This document shows, piece by piece, positions 18,871 through 29,639 of a stretch of DNA of 64,000 nucleotides. Source of the stretch: Trichormus_B sp936914905 (GTDB lineage: Bacteria; Cyanobacteriota; Cyanobacteriia; Cyanobacteriales; Nostocaceae); assembly GCF_039871975.1 (NCBI RefSeq), contig NZ_JBDPLL010000001.1; one strand, written 5' to 3'. Within the stretch, counting starts at the first letter, position 1; the number at the start of each line of letters is the position of its first letter. Made by a program: the position numbers and the translations under genes. The notes under the pieces are model-generated. The model saw only the letters and a program-made list of their open reading frames with translations. It had not been told where the DNA came from and ran no database searches.

Positions 18871-19579
18871 ATGTTTGCTCTATAGGAAGTCCAAAAATTA
18901 AACTATCAATTTCCTGTATTAACCGCAATCCTTTTGTTAAGGCAATAATGATTTTCTGATAATGGATAATTTTGTCTTTTAGATAAAAAATAGTATTCTC
19001 TCTATTTTTGAGCCATTTATATAATACCTGATATCCCCCAACTTTAAATTCCCAGATGTAGTAGGAAATATCTGTAAAATAACTCTGTTTATTTATATAA
19101 ACTCTAGGAGTTACACATTGATAAACAACTCATCCATGTTTATTCAGCAGCACCAGCACTGATAACATTTCCTACAATGTAGTCCCGCAGAACTAAAGTG
19201 AATAAGTTCCTTTGCAATTTATAGAAATAAGAGATTATGTTTTTAGAGTGCATCTTTTCTAAATAAACAAATACTTGAAGTTAACAAAATATTTGTATTT
19301 TAGTTGCTTAGCTGTCTCTAACCATAAGTTGACAAATCCGGCATACTTGTTTGATGCCTCTATAAAAACTTTTAGTCCCCCAATAAGTATTATGAATTGT
19401 CACAAATTTACTTTTAGTGATTTGATTGAGAGCTTCTTTATCTAGTAGATAGACTATATAGTCTCTAGAGTTTTCTTTTTTGACGTCTTGCCTAAACAAT
19501 TTGATTAATCTAAATACTCTTAAATGAGTTATTAAACATTCGTTGGGAATTTTTAAACTCCTTAAGAGATAATACTTGT

Positions 19580-21571
19580 AGGAGTATCGACTTTTGGCAG
19601 AAAGACTCAAATAGCAAGCAAACCATTGAGATAAGCACAACGAAGGAAAAGCATTTGGTAGACACTTTCAAGATTCCAATGTGCCCCAGAAATCTTAATC
19701 CTTGCTCCAATATGTTTAAAGTAGATTCGACAGTTCCAGAACCAATAGAACACAGTTGTTCAGCTTAGTACTAGCTGTAGTCAATAATGCGAGTGCGATG
19801 TTTTTCACTTATCTCGAAAAAGTTATTAACTTGTTTCCATCAAAACTCATTAAATAAAGGTTGAATTGGCTATATCTGACTTTAGCACAATAGACTCTCA
19901 ACAGCTTAGAGATACTTTAAATAACTACCAATTTTATAAAGATTCTCTTTGATTCTAAACTCCATCATGACCACCCCCTAAATAGATAAGGGGGTTAACC
20001 AAAGACTGGCTATTAACATAATCAACTAATAATTGATTGTCATCAAAAAATGTGTCATAATAAGTTCCTTGTAGACGAACGGTTTTATAGTCTCGCTACT
20101 AGCAGCCTGCTTGTAGTTTGCCTCGTAGTCATACTTTTCCACAATCCACGGTCACTTTACAGACAGCTTGTTTAGCTTGTGGTAGCTCCCGATCTTGTTC
20201 GACAACTAGTTTCTGTTGTGTTCTATGGCCAACTTTTACTCCTATTAATACCTCAATTTCAACTTCTGCTTTTTGATATGATTCCTTAGCTGATAGCCTC
20301 AAGCAACACTTTTGAAGTAATGGACTTAATTGACTTCTTGGTTTCAAACCCAGTCTCTACAACTGTTTACCTCTTAGTTTTAGTTCTCCTACCAAGGTTT
20401 TGAGTTTCCTGATTTGACCTACTTTCCTTCTGGTTGTTTGTTCCATAAAGAGAGAAAAAAAGGGCTATTTCTGAACTTACCAGTTCTAATATTTAACTCC
20501 TAAGAAAAGTAGATTATAAAATTAAGATGTAAGAGTGCCAATAAGATATATACACAAGAAGGGTAGATGGAGAACTACTAGATGATGGGCCCTAACCCTG
20601 GTGAAATTGAAGTTAAAATGCAACGATACTATAAGTCATTGTCAGAGAACGATGGTCGCATATGGGCAGCGATTGAAGCCCTAAAAGTAGGGTATGGTAG
20701 CCATAGATCCGCTGCTTACTGTTATGGCATAAGGAAACTTGAAAGTTAGGCTTGGGGGAACTTGAGGAAGAAAAGGTGGTTAAGCAGGAGGGGATTTGCT
20801 AACCCAGAGGTGGAGGGAAATCAGCCTTTGAGACTATTCCCTCCTGAGAAGAGGGGTTTTGGAAGTGTGGGAGCGGCACACAGCGGGTTTACCGATGGNN
20901 NNNNNNNNNNNNNNNNNNNNNNNNNNNNNNNNNNNNNNNNNNNNNNNNNNNNNNNNNNNNNNNNNNNNNNNNNNNNNNNNNNNNNNNNNNNNNNNNNNGC
21001 TCTCCCTATTACATCTTCACACAGGACTTACAGGCCTTAGTTAATGAACTGGTCATGGAAATTCCCATCCCTCATTATCCCCCCTCTTTATCCATCCTAC
21101 ACCTCCAAGTACAATCCTATGGGGCATAGTTTCTTTCCTTGTATTTCTCCCCTGTATCAGGGAATGATTTTTGAGAGTGTCCAGACTGTAAAAATCCTCA
21201 TGGCAAAGGCAACTACCCAAACTGGACTCAAACTCTTGACTACTATTCTCTATAACACCTATCAAACCGGCCAAAATATGGCTGTTGACTTCAAATCAAA
21301 TCTGAAGATTGTTCCTGATGAATTCTTACCACAATGGAATTACACCCCTAAACCACAGTTACAGGTTATTTAGTCCACTATTTTTACCAGTTCTAATATT
21401 TGACTCCTTACTGTTTTTTCTATGCCTTCCAAGTCTGTTGTCTAACTGGTGTCTAATAATCTTGCCAATTCTTCTAGGGAGGCTTTAAGCAGTTTTTTTA
21501 TTCTGGTTTATGGTTGCTAATTAACACTGTTTTTTCCTAAAACCTGTATATCTTCCAATAGTAGATACTCT
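19580..21571 (-). mobile_element. ISKra4-family element, copy 1, heavily decayed and split
   Basis: The left end AGGAGTATCGACTTTTGGCA (19580) and right end near 21571 correspond to the ends of copy 2 at 51249 and 52400. Internal sequence at 19600-20500 and 21384-21571 aligns by eye with copy 2 but has many deletions and stops; one open piece at 20129-20347 matches the region upstream of its SVDGGKV motif. An ISAzo13-like copy sits inside at 20504-21383. Confidence 0.75.
20504..21383 (+). mobile_element. ISAzo13-like element, copy B, inserted into ISKra4 copy 1
   Basis: Coding on +. N-terminal parts at 20617-20890 (ENDGRIWAAIEALKVGYGSHRSAAYCYGI), then the gap 20899-20998, then the C-terminal parts (LVNELVMEIPIPHYPP, YTSKYNPMGHSFFP, GLKLLTTILYNTYQTG, FLPQWNYTPKPQLQVI) to the stop near 21373. 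Frameshifts at about 20750 and in the 21050s. About 25 bp of ISKra4 sequence (TTACCAGTTCTAATATTT plus A/G ACTCCT) appears on both sides, at 20477-20503 and 21384-21410. Confidence 0.8.
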
Positions 21572-21974
21572 CATAGTTTTCGAGTATATTTGATACAGTT
21601 GTATTTTTCTCGATCCCAAATAAGAAACCTAATTTCTGGTTTCCCTAAAGTTTTAATATTTCTACCCCTCAATACTAACTGTCTCCTGTGACTATTCTTG
21701 ATTTTACACCCTAGTCAATCACTTCCTTGAGTATTTATTGAAAATAATCGTTCTTCGTCTTCCCCTCCTCCTTTTCCTATATTCTGTAATTTATTGGTAA
21801 TGATTTTCTATACACATAACTCTAGTAAAGTGTGTTCAAATTTATTCATTGAATACTATTGCGATATTTATTAGACCAAAGATAACTGATTAATTCTGCT
21901 CTTTTGGTCACTATATAATCCTTCTACTACTGTGTTATCTACACCAAAATCTCTCTTACTATATTAGAGTGTCA

Positions 21975-22800
21975 GGAAATTCATAAAGGAGTCTGTATCT
22001 AGTTTTCCATAGTGTTAAGATTAGTAAATAGCCAAGAAAATAATCATGATTGGGAATAGTAATTGGTAGTAACTATCCATAAAGATGTTGATGACTAATT
22101 GATAACTGACCTCATATCCATAATATTTATGAAATGGGCAAAACTAATGAACTAGTTCTTAATGTAAATAAACTACAAATAGTAAGAATTACCTGTTCGT
22201 AAATTCGGTAATTTAGTGGAAATATGTGTTGAGCTACCCGGAACTTTTTACAGGTCTAATAACGTTTTTAACAAAAATACCCTTGCTGGAAAACTTCTTA
22301 TTTTGTGCGCTTTGTTCTGAGCTGGGATCCCATAATCTCTATCATATTTTTCTAGCTGTTCAAGGTGACTAGCAGGCACAATATTTCCTAATATCTCTAG
22401 CCAGTAATGAAATGTGTTCTCTGCTTCCGTTTTGGACATACCAAAATGCAAACCTAAAATCTCAAATGTTGGCATTTTCCTCAAATAGAACAAGCATACA
22501 CATACCTCTTCTTTTATCTCTAGTTTTGGTTTTCCCCCTCCTCCTTTCTGATTTATACGTATCTTTTTACTTTCTATCTTAGCCTTGAAGTTTTTCATGC
22601 TGCATTTCAGCTTGGGCTAACAAGTCTTGAAACTGATGGTTAGTTATTCCCAGTATTTGTTTTCTACAATCTGGATACTATTGAATGTATATTATTGAAT
22701 ATAATTAAGTGGATTTCTCCCTTTGGTAGACGGTCAGAATTCCTTTCTACAATTTTTTCAAGGCCAAGTTAATTTCCCAGAAAGCTCTATTATTTTATCC
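21975..22800 (-). mobile_element. IS5-like (DDE, HTH type) transposase remnant, copy 1
   Basis: An open piece of 116 residues at 22248-22598 reads GGGGKPKLEIKEEVCVCLFYLRKMPTFEILGLHFGMSKTEAENTFHYWLEIL. This is the N-terminal helix-turn-helix region of an IS5-type cyanobacterial transposase. The rest is decayed. The whole block is repeated, further diverged, at 28800-29620. Confidence 0.7.
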
Positions 22801-23480
22801 TAAAATAGGTTAGGAGTATTAGCTAATGAAACTAATCACAAAATCACATACACAAATAATTTTATTGGATGGAATTTTGTTGATTTCTTTTCCCTAGTTT
22901 CCAGACTGGTAAACTGTAAATATTAGAATCAAGACCTACAGGATCTAAGTAATTCCCGAATCTTGCTAAATTTACCTCGGTGTAGTTTCCGATTCTGGAA
23001 AAAGATCATTTTCTAATCTATCTGTACCTTATAATCTTTAGCTTTGGCACTTATTTCTCCAAAGGATTGGTCAGGTATGTAATTTCAATTACATAAGTCT
23101 GGGAGCATCGGACAGGCTTGATTCTCAATTACATCATTGGAAAAATGTGAGAAAGAAATATATATAAAGAAATATATATAAAGTAAGTCTGGACAAGAAC
23201 CCAAATCTCGACCATCAAGTTTTAAAGTCACTGCCAATTTAACTCCAACTTGACCTTTACTTGAGCCCAATGGGTGAGAGTTAGACACAAAGTCATACTT
23301 CAAGCTGAATGGAACGTTTTGGTGAGATTTTGCTTAGGCTTGATCGTTAACTAATTCGTAGGTTATATCTTCTTCTGGAAGAGCAGGGAGTGATTGTCGT
23401 GTAAGCTAATGTTTGACCAAAATCATAGCTACATTTATCATTTGTAATGATTCTAAATGATCCTATTTTTATCGAACTTA
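22801..23480. other. decayed, unassigned DNA
   Basis: No intact gene. A 72-residue open piece on - at 23085-23303 (KYDFVSNSHPLGSSKGQVGVKLAVTLKLDGRDLGSCPDL) has coding-like composition but no recognised family. It contains a short tandem duplication around 23157-23180 (AAAGAAATATATAT twice). Confidence 0.4.
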
Positions 23481-23503
23481 TGGAAATTGAACAACATTTA
23501 ATT

Positions 23504-23917
23504 CTATCCAGAAATATGCACTACTAACTCTCTGGAATGATTATACTGACGATGTTCCCAAATATAAATACCTTGCCATGTTCCCAAAACTAAATAACCA
23601 TTATTAATGGGAATAGTTTCAGAAGTATGAGTTAAAACTGTCCGGATATGCCCTGGCATATCATCAGCACCTTCGGTATTATGAATATAATTCCTGCTTT
23701 CTGGTACTAATTTCGCCATGAAATTTGCTAAATCTATTAACACATCAGGATCAGCATTTTCTTGAATGACTAAACTGGCTGAAGTGTGACGCAGAAACAA
23801 TGTACAAAGCCCAGTTTCTACCCCCGATTCTGCGACAATAGCAGCAATTTTTGAGGTAATGTTTTGAAATGATTTACCAATTGTGGTAACTCTGAGTGAT
23901 TTTTGGTAGTGTGTCAT
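23504..23917 (-). CDS. yjbQ: YjbQ/UPF0047 family protein
   Basis: 137 residues, full length for the family. Conserved segments: TLFLRHTSASLVIQENADPDV, HNTEGADDMPGHIRTVLT, GTWQGIYIWEHR. The family is small, trimeric and has weak thiamine-phosphate synthase activity in tests; its main role is unsettled. Intact; 42 bp from the glycosyltransferase gene on the same strand, so possibly co-transcribed. Confidence 0.92.
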   Translation of the reverse strand: MTHYQKSLRVTTIGKSFQNITSKIAAIVAESGVETGLCTLFLRHTSASLVIQENADPDVLIDLANFMAKLVPESRNYIHNTEGADDMPGHIRTVLTHTSETIPINNGYLVLGTWQGIYIWEHRQYNHSRELVVHISG

Positions 23918-23959
23918 CCGCTCTTGAATTTTGAATTTGGAGTATATTAGCCATCTTAT

Positions 23960-25042
23960 TTACAGTGACTGTAAATAATCTATTACGGCTTTGGCTATAG
24001 TTTCATTCCCATCTTTAGCTATTGGTTCCAGTTGTTGTGGTGGTTGGGGTGTGTCATAGAGGAAATCCCAATTTCCTTGAAAAAATTCTGTAGGTGTAAT
24101 GATTTGATGTTCGTTATAATTTCTTATTCCTTCTAATAGCAAGTTAGCTTCGGCAAAGTCATCACGGGGTATGGTAATAATAGGTAGTTTCAGACGGGTA
24201 GCTTCAGCAAATGTGCTGTATCCTGGTTTAGAAATCACTCTTCCACAAATTGGCATGAAATCTACAGGTCGATATTGACGATTTGTTATTTTAACTAAGT
24301 TGGGTAATTCTGGGGCTGAAGCATCAAAGGTGATAAATTGCCAACCAGGAAATTGACTGACGTTGTGATAAGGAACTCCTTCTAAACCTAAACCACCAAA
24401 GCTGAGTAAGATGGTTTTTTCTGGTGGTGCAGTTATTCTCCAAGTGGTACGTATTTTCTCATATGGGAAGTGGGGAGAACCACCTGTTAAACCCACATCA
24501 ATGATATTGGGGAAAACTGCCATCTTTTCATAAAAGGGAAGACGGAATAAGCGATCACTTTTAGTATACCAATCACTAATCCAATCGGCAATTTCTATAA
24601 ATTCCCCTTTCCACTCTCGATAAATAAAGTCCCAACTAAAGTTACTTATCATCCAGCAGGGAATATTTGCCGCCTTCGCAAATCCAGCAGCGAGACAAGG
24701 AATATCTGCCAATACCAGCTTAACACGATTTTGACAAATAAAGTTAACTTCAGATGCAATTAATGAATTTTGATTTTTTTTAATCTCCTGTAATTTTGCT
24801 AAGGTAGCTGGTTTATTCATTGTCAAACTATCAGTTTGCACTACACCTAAATCAAATGCGCGTTGACGGAGGATGAAATTACCTTGGATGTAAGATTCTA
24901 GCAGCCATCTAGGTGCAGTTGTGACAATAATTAACAGCACTTCTGGACATAATTTTTGGATGGTTGCAGCTATGGCAGCGCTGCGGGTAGTATGACCAAA
25001 GCCGTGATTAGTAATGGCTATATATAAAATTGGTCTGTTCAT
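23960..25042 (-). CDS. GT-B type glycosyltransferase-like protein
   Basis: 360 residues. The N-terminal segment ILYIAITNHGFGHTTRSAAIAATIQ is the glycine-rich loop of GT-B enzymes that act like MGDG synthase or MurG. The C-terminal half has ILLSFGGLGLEG and the donor-site segment PICGRVISKPGYSTFAEATRLKLPIITIPRDDF. The acceptor is unknown. Some related N-terminal modules occur in sugar kinases. Intact; same strand and close to yjbQ. Confidence 0.8.
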   Translation of the reverse strand: MNRPILYIAITNHGFGHTTRSAAIAATIQKLCPEVLLIIVTTAPRWLLESYIQGNFILRQRAFDLGVVQTDSLTMNKPATLAKLQEIKKNQNSLIASEVNFICQNRVKLVLADIPCLAAGFAKAANIPCWMISNFSWDFIYREWKGEFIEIADWISDWYTKSDRLFRLPFYEKMAVFPNIIDVGLTGGSPHFPYEKIRTTWRITAPPEKTILLSFGGLGLEGVPYHNVSQFPGWQFITFDASAPELPNLVKITNRQYRPVDFMPICGRVISKPGYSTFAEATRLKLPIITIPRDDFAEANLLLEGIRNYNEHQIITPTEFFQGNWDFLYDTPQPPQQLEPIAKDGNETIAKAVIDYLQSL

Positions 25043-25129
25043 GGTTATTTAGTTCTGGGATTTCTTTCTAACCGCAGATACACGCAAGTAATTAATCTGT
25101 ATTCATCTGAGGTGATTTTACATTTGACA

Positions 25130-26236
25130 GAACCATTTAATTGTTTCTATATAGTTGGTCAACTTCTAATTCTAGGGTTAAGTAATGAACACTGACATGG
25201 ATACAGTTAGGATTAGCAATTGTGAGCATGAGGATTTTTGTAATTCTAGAAACTTAACTAAATGTAAATTTGGTTGATGATTAGTAAGTTGAAATGATAC
25301 TAGTCCGCATTGTGGTGGTGAGTTTTTTAAACATTTTATATTTGCTAAGTTCTTTAGTTGATGCTAGAGATATTCACTATTTTGCAAATTTGCTGATATC
25401 CTTCTTCTGCTGTTCCCCATAGATGATGAGTGGAGATTACTTCCCTCAAACTTAGATATAATGGAGTTGCTAAGGTAGACACTTCATATCTTCTACCATC
25501 TGCTTACCAGTCTATTACTTGTGCTTGATTATTAGTAGTTACTCCATCTAAACCGATAAATATGGATTTTAATTGTTCCCCTACTTAGCTTTGCAAATAC
25601 AAACCACCTACATTTGCAGGCCTACATAACCATTTATGACCTGTGAAAGCATACAAATCTACAACTCAATTCTGTTAAATTTAGAGCTATAACTCCTACT
25701 GATTGAGCCCCATCTACATAATAATAATAACAGGAAATTGTTATTCCTGCATATATCGGCGATTTTGTTAATGGGTAAAACTTGACCTGTGTTCCAAAAA
25801 ACATAACTTAAAACTAGTAACCATGTCTTGGGGCGCAAGTTTCCGCAAATAATACTAAACATAATACTGACAGGGTTGCCCTCATTTCCAGTTACGATCA
25901 CCAGACAAGTAGAAACTTGTACACCAAATCTGCGGCTAATTTCCCCAGCAGTGGCAATGATTCCGGGATGTTCACAGTCAAAAGGTATAAATTCACTTGG
26001 TTGCCCATTAATCCCCCACATTCCAATATTACAGCCAATTGTGACATTTTGGTACATTGCATTTGGGGAGATATCCAGCCATAAGCCTCAACACCAAAGG
26101 GACCTATTTCCTGAATATGCGCTTAATTTTGTGGAATAGAAGCTATACCCTTTTGAGACATGGGTTCTTATCCCCCATATTTAAAATAAATATTATTTGC
26201 TAAAGCGAGAAATTGTGCGCGATGGTGATGTAACAT
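25130..26236 (-). pseudogene. class V aminotransferase (cysteine desulfurase-like) gene, broken
   Basis: On -, ATG at 26236 begins LHHHRAQFLALANNIYFKYGG then a stop. Later frames give FGVEAYGWISPQM, the longest open piece at 25659-26057 (NVTIGCNIGMWGINGQPSEF, DCEHPGIIATAGEISRRFGVQVSTCLV, PKTWLLVLSYVFWNTGQVLPINKIADICR), then DGAQSVGVIALNLTEL and a C-terminal tail to about 25130. The order matches PLP-dependent class V aminotransferases such as isopenicillin-N epimerase or cysteine desulfurase relatives. The expected lysine region is lost among frameshifts. Confidence 0.75.
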
Positions 26237-26380
26237 ATATAATAAATCCGGTTAGAATACTGAAAATACATATTTCGCTAGGCAAGAAGCAAAAGACAGT
26301 GTTTTTAATTTTTAATTTTTTCCCCACACGCTCTTCCTGCCTTTCCCCAAAATCCCCCAATTATTGTTAACTTAATTAGG

Positions 26381-27841
26381 ATGTTAATCAATGCTGAACT
26401 CCTGTTACAATATCAACGCTGTAAACGGCGGCCTTTTTTAGAGACTCATGGTGACTATAACCAGCGAGATGTTTCTCATGAGTTGTTGGTGAAAGTGCAA
26501 CAAGACAAATTGACTCATCAACAAAGTGTGTTGGAAAATTTGGAGTACCATCAACCTAATTTTCCTTCAGGAAACTGGCAAGCTGGAGCAGCAGCAACGA
26601 TAGAATTGATGCAGCAAGGGGTTAATATCATTCATCGCGGTGTGTTATTAGCCAATTATGCAGAGAAATACACCTTACTGAGTCGTCCAGATTTACTTGT
26701 CAAACAGCCGGGAATATCCAGTTTTGGAGACTGCGTTTATGTTCCTGTAGATATACAACTAGGTAAACGTCTCAAACAAGAATATCAAGTTATCGCTGCC
26801 TTTCATGCAGAAATTGTAGGAGGGTTACAGGAAGTATCTTTGGATACTGCTTGGTTGATTTTGCGGAACAAGGACTTAACCTATGTGGTGGACTTGGATA
26901 AGTGGACACCACCAATGCTGGAGATATTAGCAGAGTATGTACAGGTAATTGAATCACCAGAAGCACCAGAAGTATTTATTGCCCGTCAAAAATGTAATCT
27001 CTGTCACTGGTATAATCATTGTTATGAAATCGCCCAATCACAGCAACATCTCTCCCTTTTACCTGGTGTAACACCCATTCGTTACACTCAACTGCAAGCA
27101 TTATCTACTACCACTTTAGAAGCACTTGTTAACACCAGTCCGAGCACTTTAGAAAACTTAGTTGGGTTTGATACAGAAGTAGCATCTAAACTCATTGTAC
27201 AAGCCCAATCAACATTCACAAAACGCCCTCTAATTTTACCCTACGCCCTACCTATCAAAAACCTGACATTTACAGCCCCCATAGAGATATATTTTGATAT
27301 TGAGGCACAACCAGGTTTAAACTTGAATTACTTGTTAGGGGTTTTGGTGGTTGATAGACAACGTAACACAGAAAAGTTTTATTCATTTTTAGCAGAAACA
27401 GCAACCCAAGAAGAATTTATTTGGCAGCAATTTCTGGATTTAGTGTGGCAATATCCCCAAGCACCAATTTATCATTTTTGTGCTTACGAAGTTGATACAG
27501 TCAAAAAACTAGGAAGACTTTACCGCACGCCTCACTCCTCAGTAAGTTCCGTGCTGAAGCGCTTTTTAGATATCTATGAACAATTAACTAGAAGTGTAGC
27601 TTTACCAATAGAAAGTTATGCATTAAAAGTGATTGCACGTTGGTTAGGATTTGAATGGCGTGATCCAGAAGCTACTGGCGCAAAATGTATTTATTGGTAT
27701 GATCAATGGTTAGAAACAGGTGACCATACCTTACTAGAACTAATCCAACGCTATAACGAAGATGACTGTCGTGCCACCCTCACAGTTAAAAACTGGCTAG
27801 TAGACTTTTTCCAAAGTGAACAGACCAAAATATTAGCGTAA
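26381..27841 (+). CDS. TM0106-family RecB-like nuclease
   Basis: 486 residues. The N-terminal half is RecB/Cas4-like: YQRCKRRPF near residue 11 and a three-cysteine group KCNLCHWYNHC near residue 206 give four cysteines able to hold an iron-sulfur cluster. SRPDLLV and VPVDIQLGK supply the acidic and Lys residues of a PD-(D/E)xK site. The C-terminal half has an RNase-H-like exonuclease core, with YFDIEAQPG near residue 305 and a final RYNEDDCRATL. Biological role not established. Intact, upstream gap only 145 bp, no operon partner. Confidence 0.85.
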   Translation: MLINAELLLQYQRCKRRPFLETHGDYNQRDVSHELLVKVQQDKLTHQQSVLENLEYHQPNFPSGNWQAGAAATIELMQQGVNIIHRGVLLANYAEKYTLLSRPDLLVKQPGISSFGDCVYVPVDIQLGKRLKQEYQVIAAFHAEIVGGLQEVSLDTAWLILRNKDLTYVVDLDKWTPPMLEILAEYVQVIESPEAPEVFIARQKCNLCHWYNHCYEIAQSQQHLSLLPGVTPIRYTQLQALSTTTLEALVNTSPSTLENLVGFDTEVASKLIVQAQSTFTKRPLILPYALPIKNLTFTAPIEIYFDIEAQPGLNLNYLLGVLVVDRQRNTEKFYSFLAETATQEEFIWQQFLDLVWQYPQAPIYHFCAYEVDTVKKLGRLYRTPHSSVSSVLKRFLDIYEQLTRSVALPIESYALKVIARWLGFEWRDPEATGAKCIYWYDQWLETGDHTLLELIQRYNEDDCRATLTVKNWLVDFFQSEQTKILA

Positions 27842-28374
27842 CTAATATTATTAGCAATTCTCATATAGTAATCCTAAATGAATCATGAGTAAATAGTGTT
27901 ACTATATTTGTAACTTATAAAACTAGAATTTAAAGCCATGAATTACCCTTAATATACCACCTCAGCCACAAAATGCAAATTTATTTGGTATTTATCTTAT
28001 CTTTAATGATCTAAGTACCTCCTCACCAATGATTCCGGATTGCTATAGAAAAACTTTAACTATAAAAAAACTTTAACTATCCAAAATGGTATTAGAGAAT
28101 TCCACAAGAAGAAATACCCAATGTCATTCTGTATCCCGTCGGGACACTGCGTGAAGGCAAAGCGTGCCCTAAGCTTTAGAATCCTGCATGATGCTTAGAG
28201 TAGCAAAGGGGAAGCAAGCATGACAAGACAGGATCATTTATTTTATACCTAACGCTAAGTTAACCATGTAATTACTTAAAAAACCTTTCAAACCACCATT
28301 AATCATTTACTTTACAATTCCCATCATCATCAGTCTATCATTCAGTAAAGTTCCTTCTCCCTAACTAAAAATAA
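27842..28374. other. intergenic, no gene seen
   Basis: About 530 bp of AT-rich sequence. Contains a direct repeat AAAAACTTTAACTAT (about 28050-28080) and a GC-richer palindromic patch at 28128-28170 like other dispersed Nostocales repeats. No coding signal. Confidence 0.5.
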
Positions 28375-28585
28375 TATAGTATAGAATTTATTAGTGGAGG
28401 CATATTACCCACAGGATTATCCTTCCAAGAAAGAAAACTAGGAGGACTATCAGTAATTACTTAATATATTAAGAAAGACCTCTAGTATGCAGTTTCCGAC
28501 GACAGAGGACAAAAAGTACCTGCTCGTTATAGCCTAAGAATTGACCTCAGCAAAGGTAAATTAGCACTAAATATTGTTGTTCCCG
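28375..28585 (+). pseudogene. phytase-like esterase gene, N-terminal fragment
   Basis: Translates as ISGGILPTGLSFQERKLGGLSVIT, then after stops YAVSDDRGQKVPARYSLRIDLSKGKL. This fits the first blades of the 'esterase-like activity of phytase' family. The C-terminal part lies at 29640-30185, after a Uma2 fragment and an IS5-like remnant. Confidence 0.6.
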
Positions 28586-28785
28586 TAGCCTTTACTACCC
28601 TATTAAATAGACCTCATGCAGAATTAATATTCTATTATAATGAGCGGTTGTCTTTGTTTTAGCTAAAAGTTAGACTTACACCGTTATGTTTGAATTAGCG
28701 CGCGCAAATAATACCAACAATATATAAAATCTAATACTCTCTATCATACCATAGAAACAATTTTGCAAGAGGTATAATAGAGAGA
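28586..28785 (+). pseudogene. Uma2-like fragment
   Basis: TTLLNRPHAELIFYYNERLSLF and the following 120 bp align by eye with the middle of the broken Uma2 gene at 18160-18350 (shared ATAAAATCTAA, CTCT.TATCATA and ACAATTTTGCAA strings). A small piece only, with stops. Confidence 0.55.
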
Positions 28786-28799
28786 CAGCCGAAAATTGA

Positions 28800-29620
28800 C
28801 AAAGGAGTCTGTGTCTGCCTTTCCAGAGTGTTAAGATTAGGAAAGAGCGAAGGAAAAAATCAGAGTTGGGAATAGTAACTGATAGGAACTATCTATGAAG
28901 ATGTTGACAACTAATTCATCACTGATCTCATATCCATAACATTTATGACATGGGCGAAACTAATGAATCAATTCCTAATGTGACTAAACTACAAATACTA
29001 AGAATTACTTGTTCGTAAATTCGGGAATTCAGGGTAAATCTTTGTTGAGCTACCGGGAATATTCTCACAAGTCTAATGGCGTGTTCAACAAAAATACCCT
29101 TCCTGGAAAACTCTTTGTTTTCTGCCTTTTATTCTGAGTCGGGATCGGATAATCGCTATCATGTTTTTTTACCTATTCAAGGAGACTAGCAAGTAAAATA
29201 TTTCCTAATGTCTCTAGTCAGTAATTAAATGTGTCCTTTGCTTCAGTTTTAAATATATTGAAATGCAAACCTAAAACCTCAAATATTGGCATTTTCCTCA
29301 AATAGAACAAGCATAGATATACCGGTTCTTTTATCTCTAGTTTCTGTTTCCGCAGTCCTCCTTCCTCATTTATTTATATGTATCTTGTCACTATGTATCT
29401 GTTCACTTTGTATCTCAGGTTAAACTTTTTATGCTGCATTTCAGCTTGGGCTAAGAAGTGTTGAAGCTGATAGTTAGTTATTCTCAGTATTTTTTCTACG
29501 ATGTGGATATTCAAGAATATAATTAATTGGATTTTTCCTTTTAGTAGTCCGTAAAAATTGCCTTCTACCATTTTTAATACCAAGTTAGTTTTCCGGACAG
29601 ATATATTCCTACTAGCCACT
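28800..29620 (-). mobile_element. IS5-like transposase remnant, copy 2
   Basis: Sequence parallels 21975-22650 with about one change in five to eight bases, including the conserved GTGTTAAGATTAG, GGGAATAGTAA and AAGATGTTGA strings and the coding area (TTGGCATTTTCCTCAAATAG in both). No open transposase frame left; more decayed than copy 1. Confidence 0.65.
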
Positions 29621-29639
29621 GAAAATGCTTTAATTCAAG

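Larger units (their letters stand above)
19308..21970 (-). mobile_element. IS4/IS701-like transposase remnant, split by ISKra4
   Basis: Outermost layer of a nested insertion. The C-terminal piece lies at 19308-19579 (YIVYLLDKEALNQITKSKF, HNTYWGTKSFYRGIKQVCRICQLMVRDS). N-terminal pieces lie at about 21572-21970 (DFGVDNTVVEGLYSDQKS, EIRFLIWDREKYNCI). The family is judged from the IHNxxWGIExFHRAIKQVC-like motif of IS701/IS4-type DDE transposases. Both halves are themselves full of stops. Confidence 0.5.
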
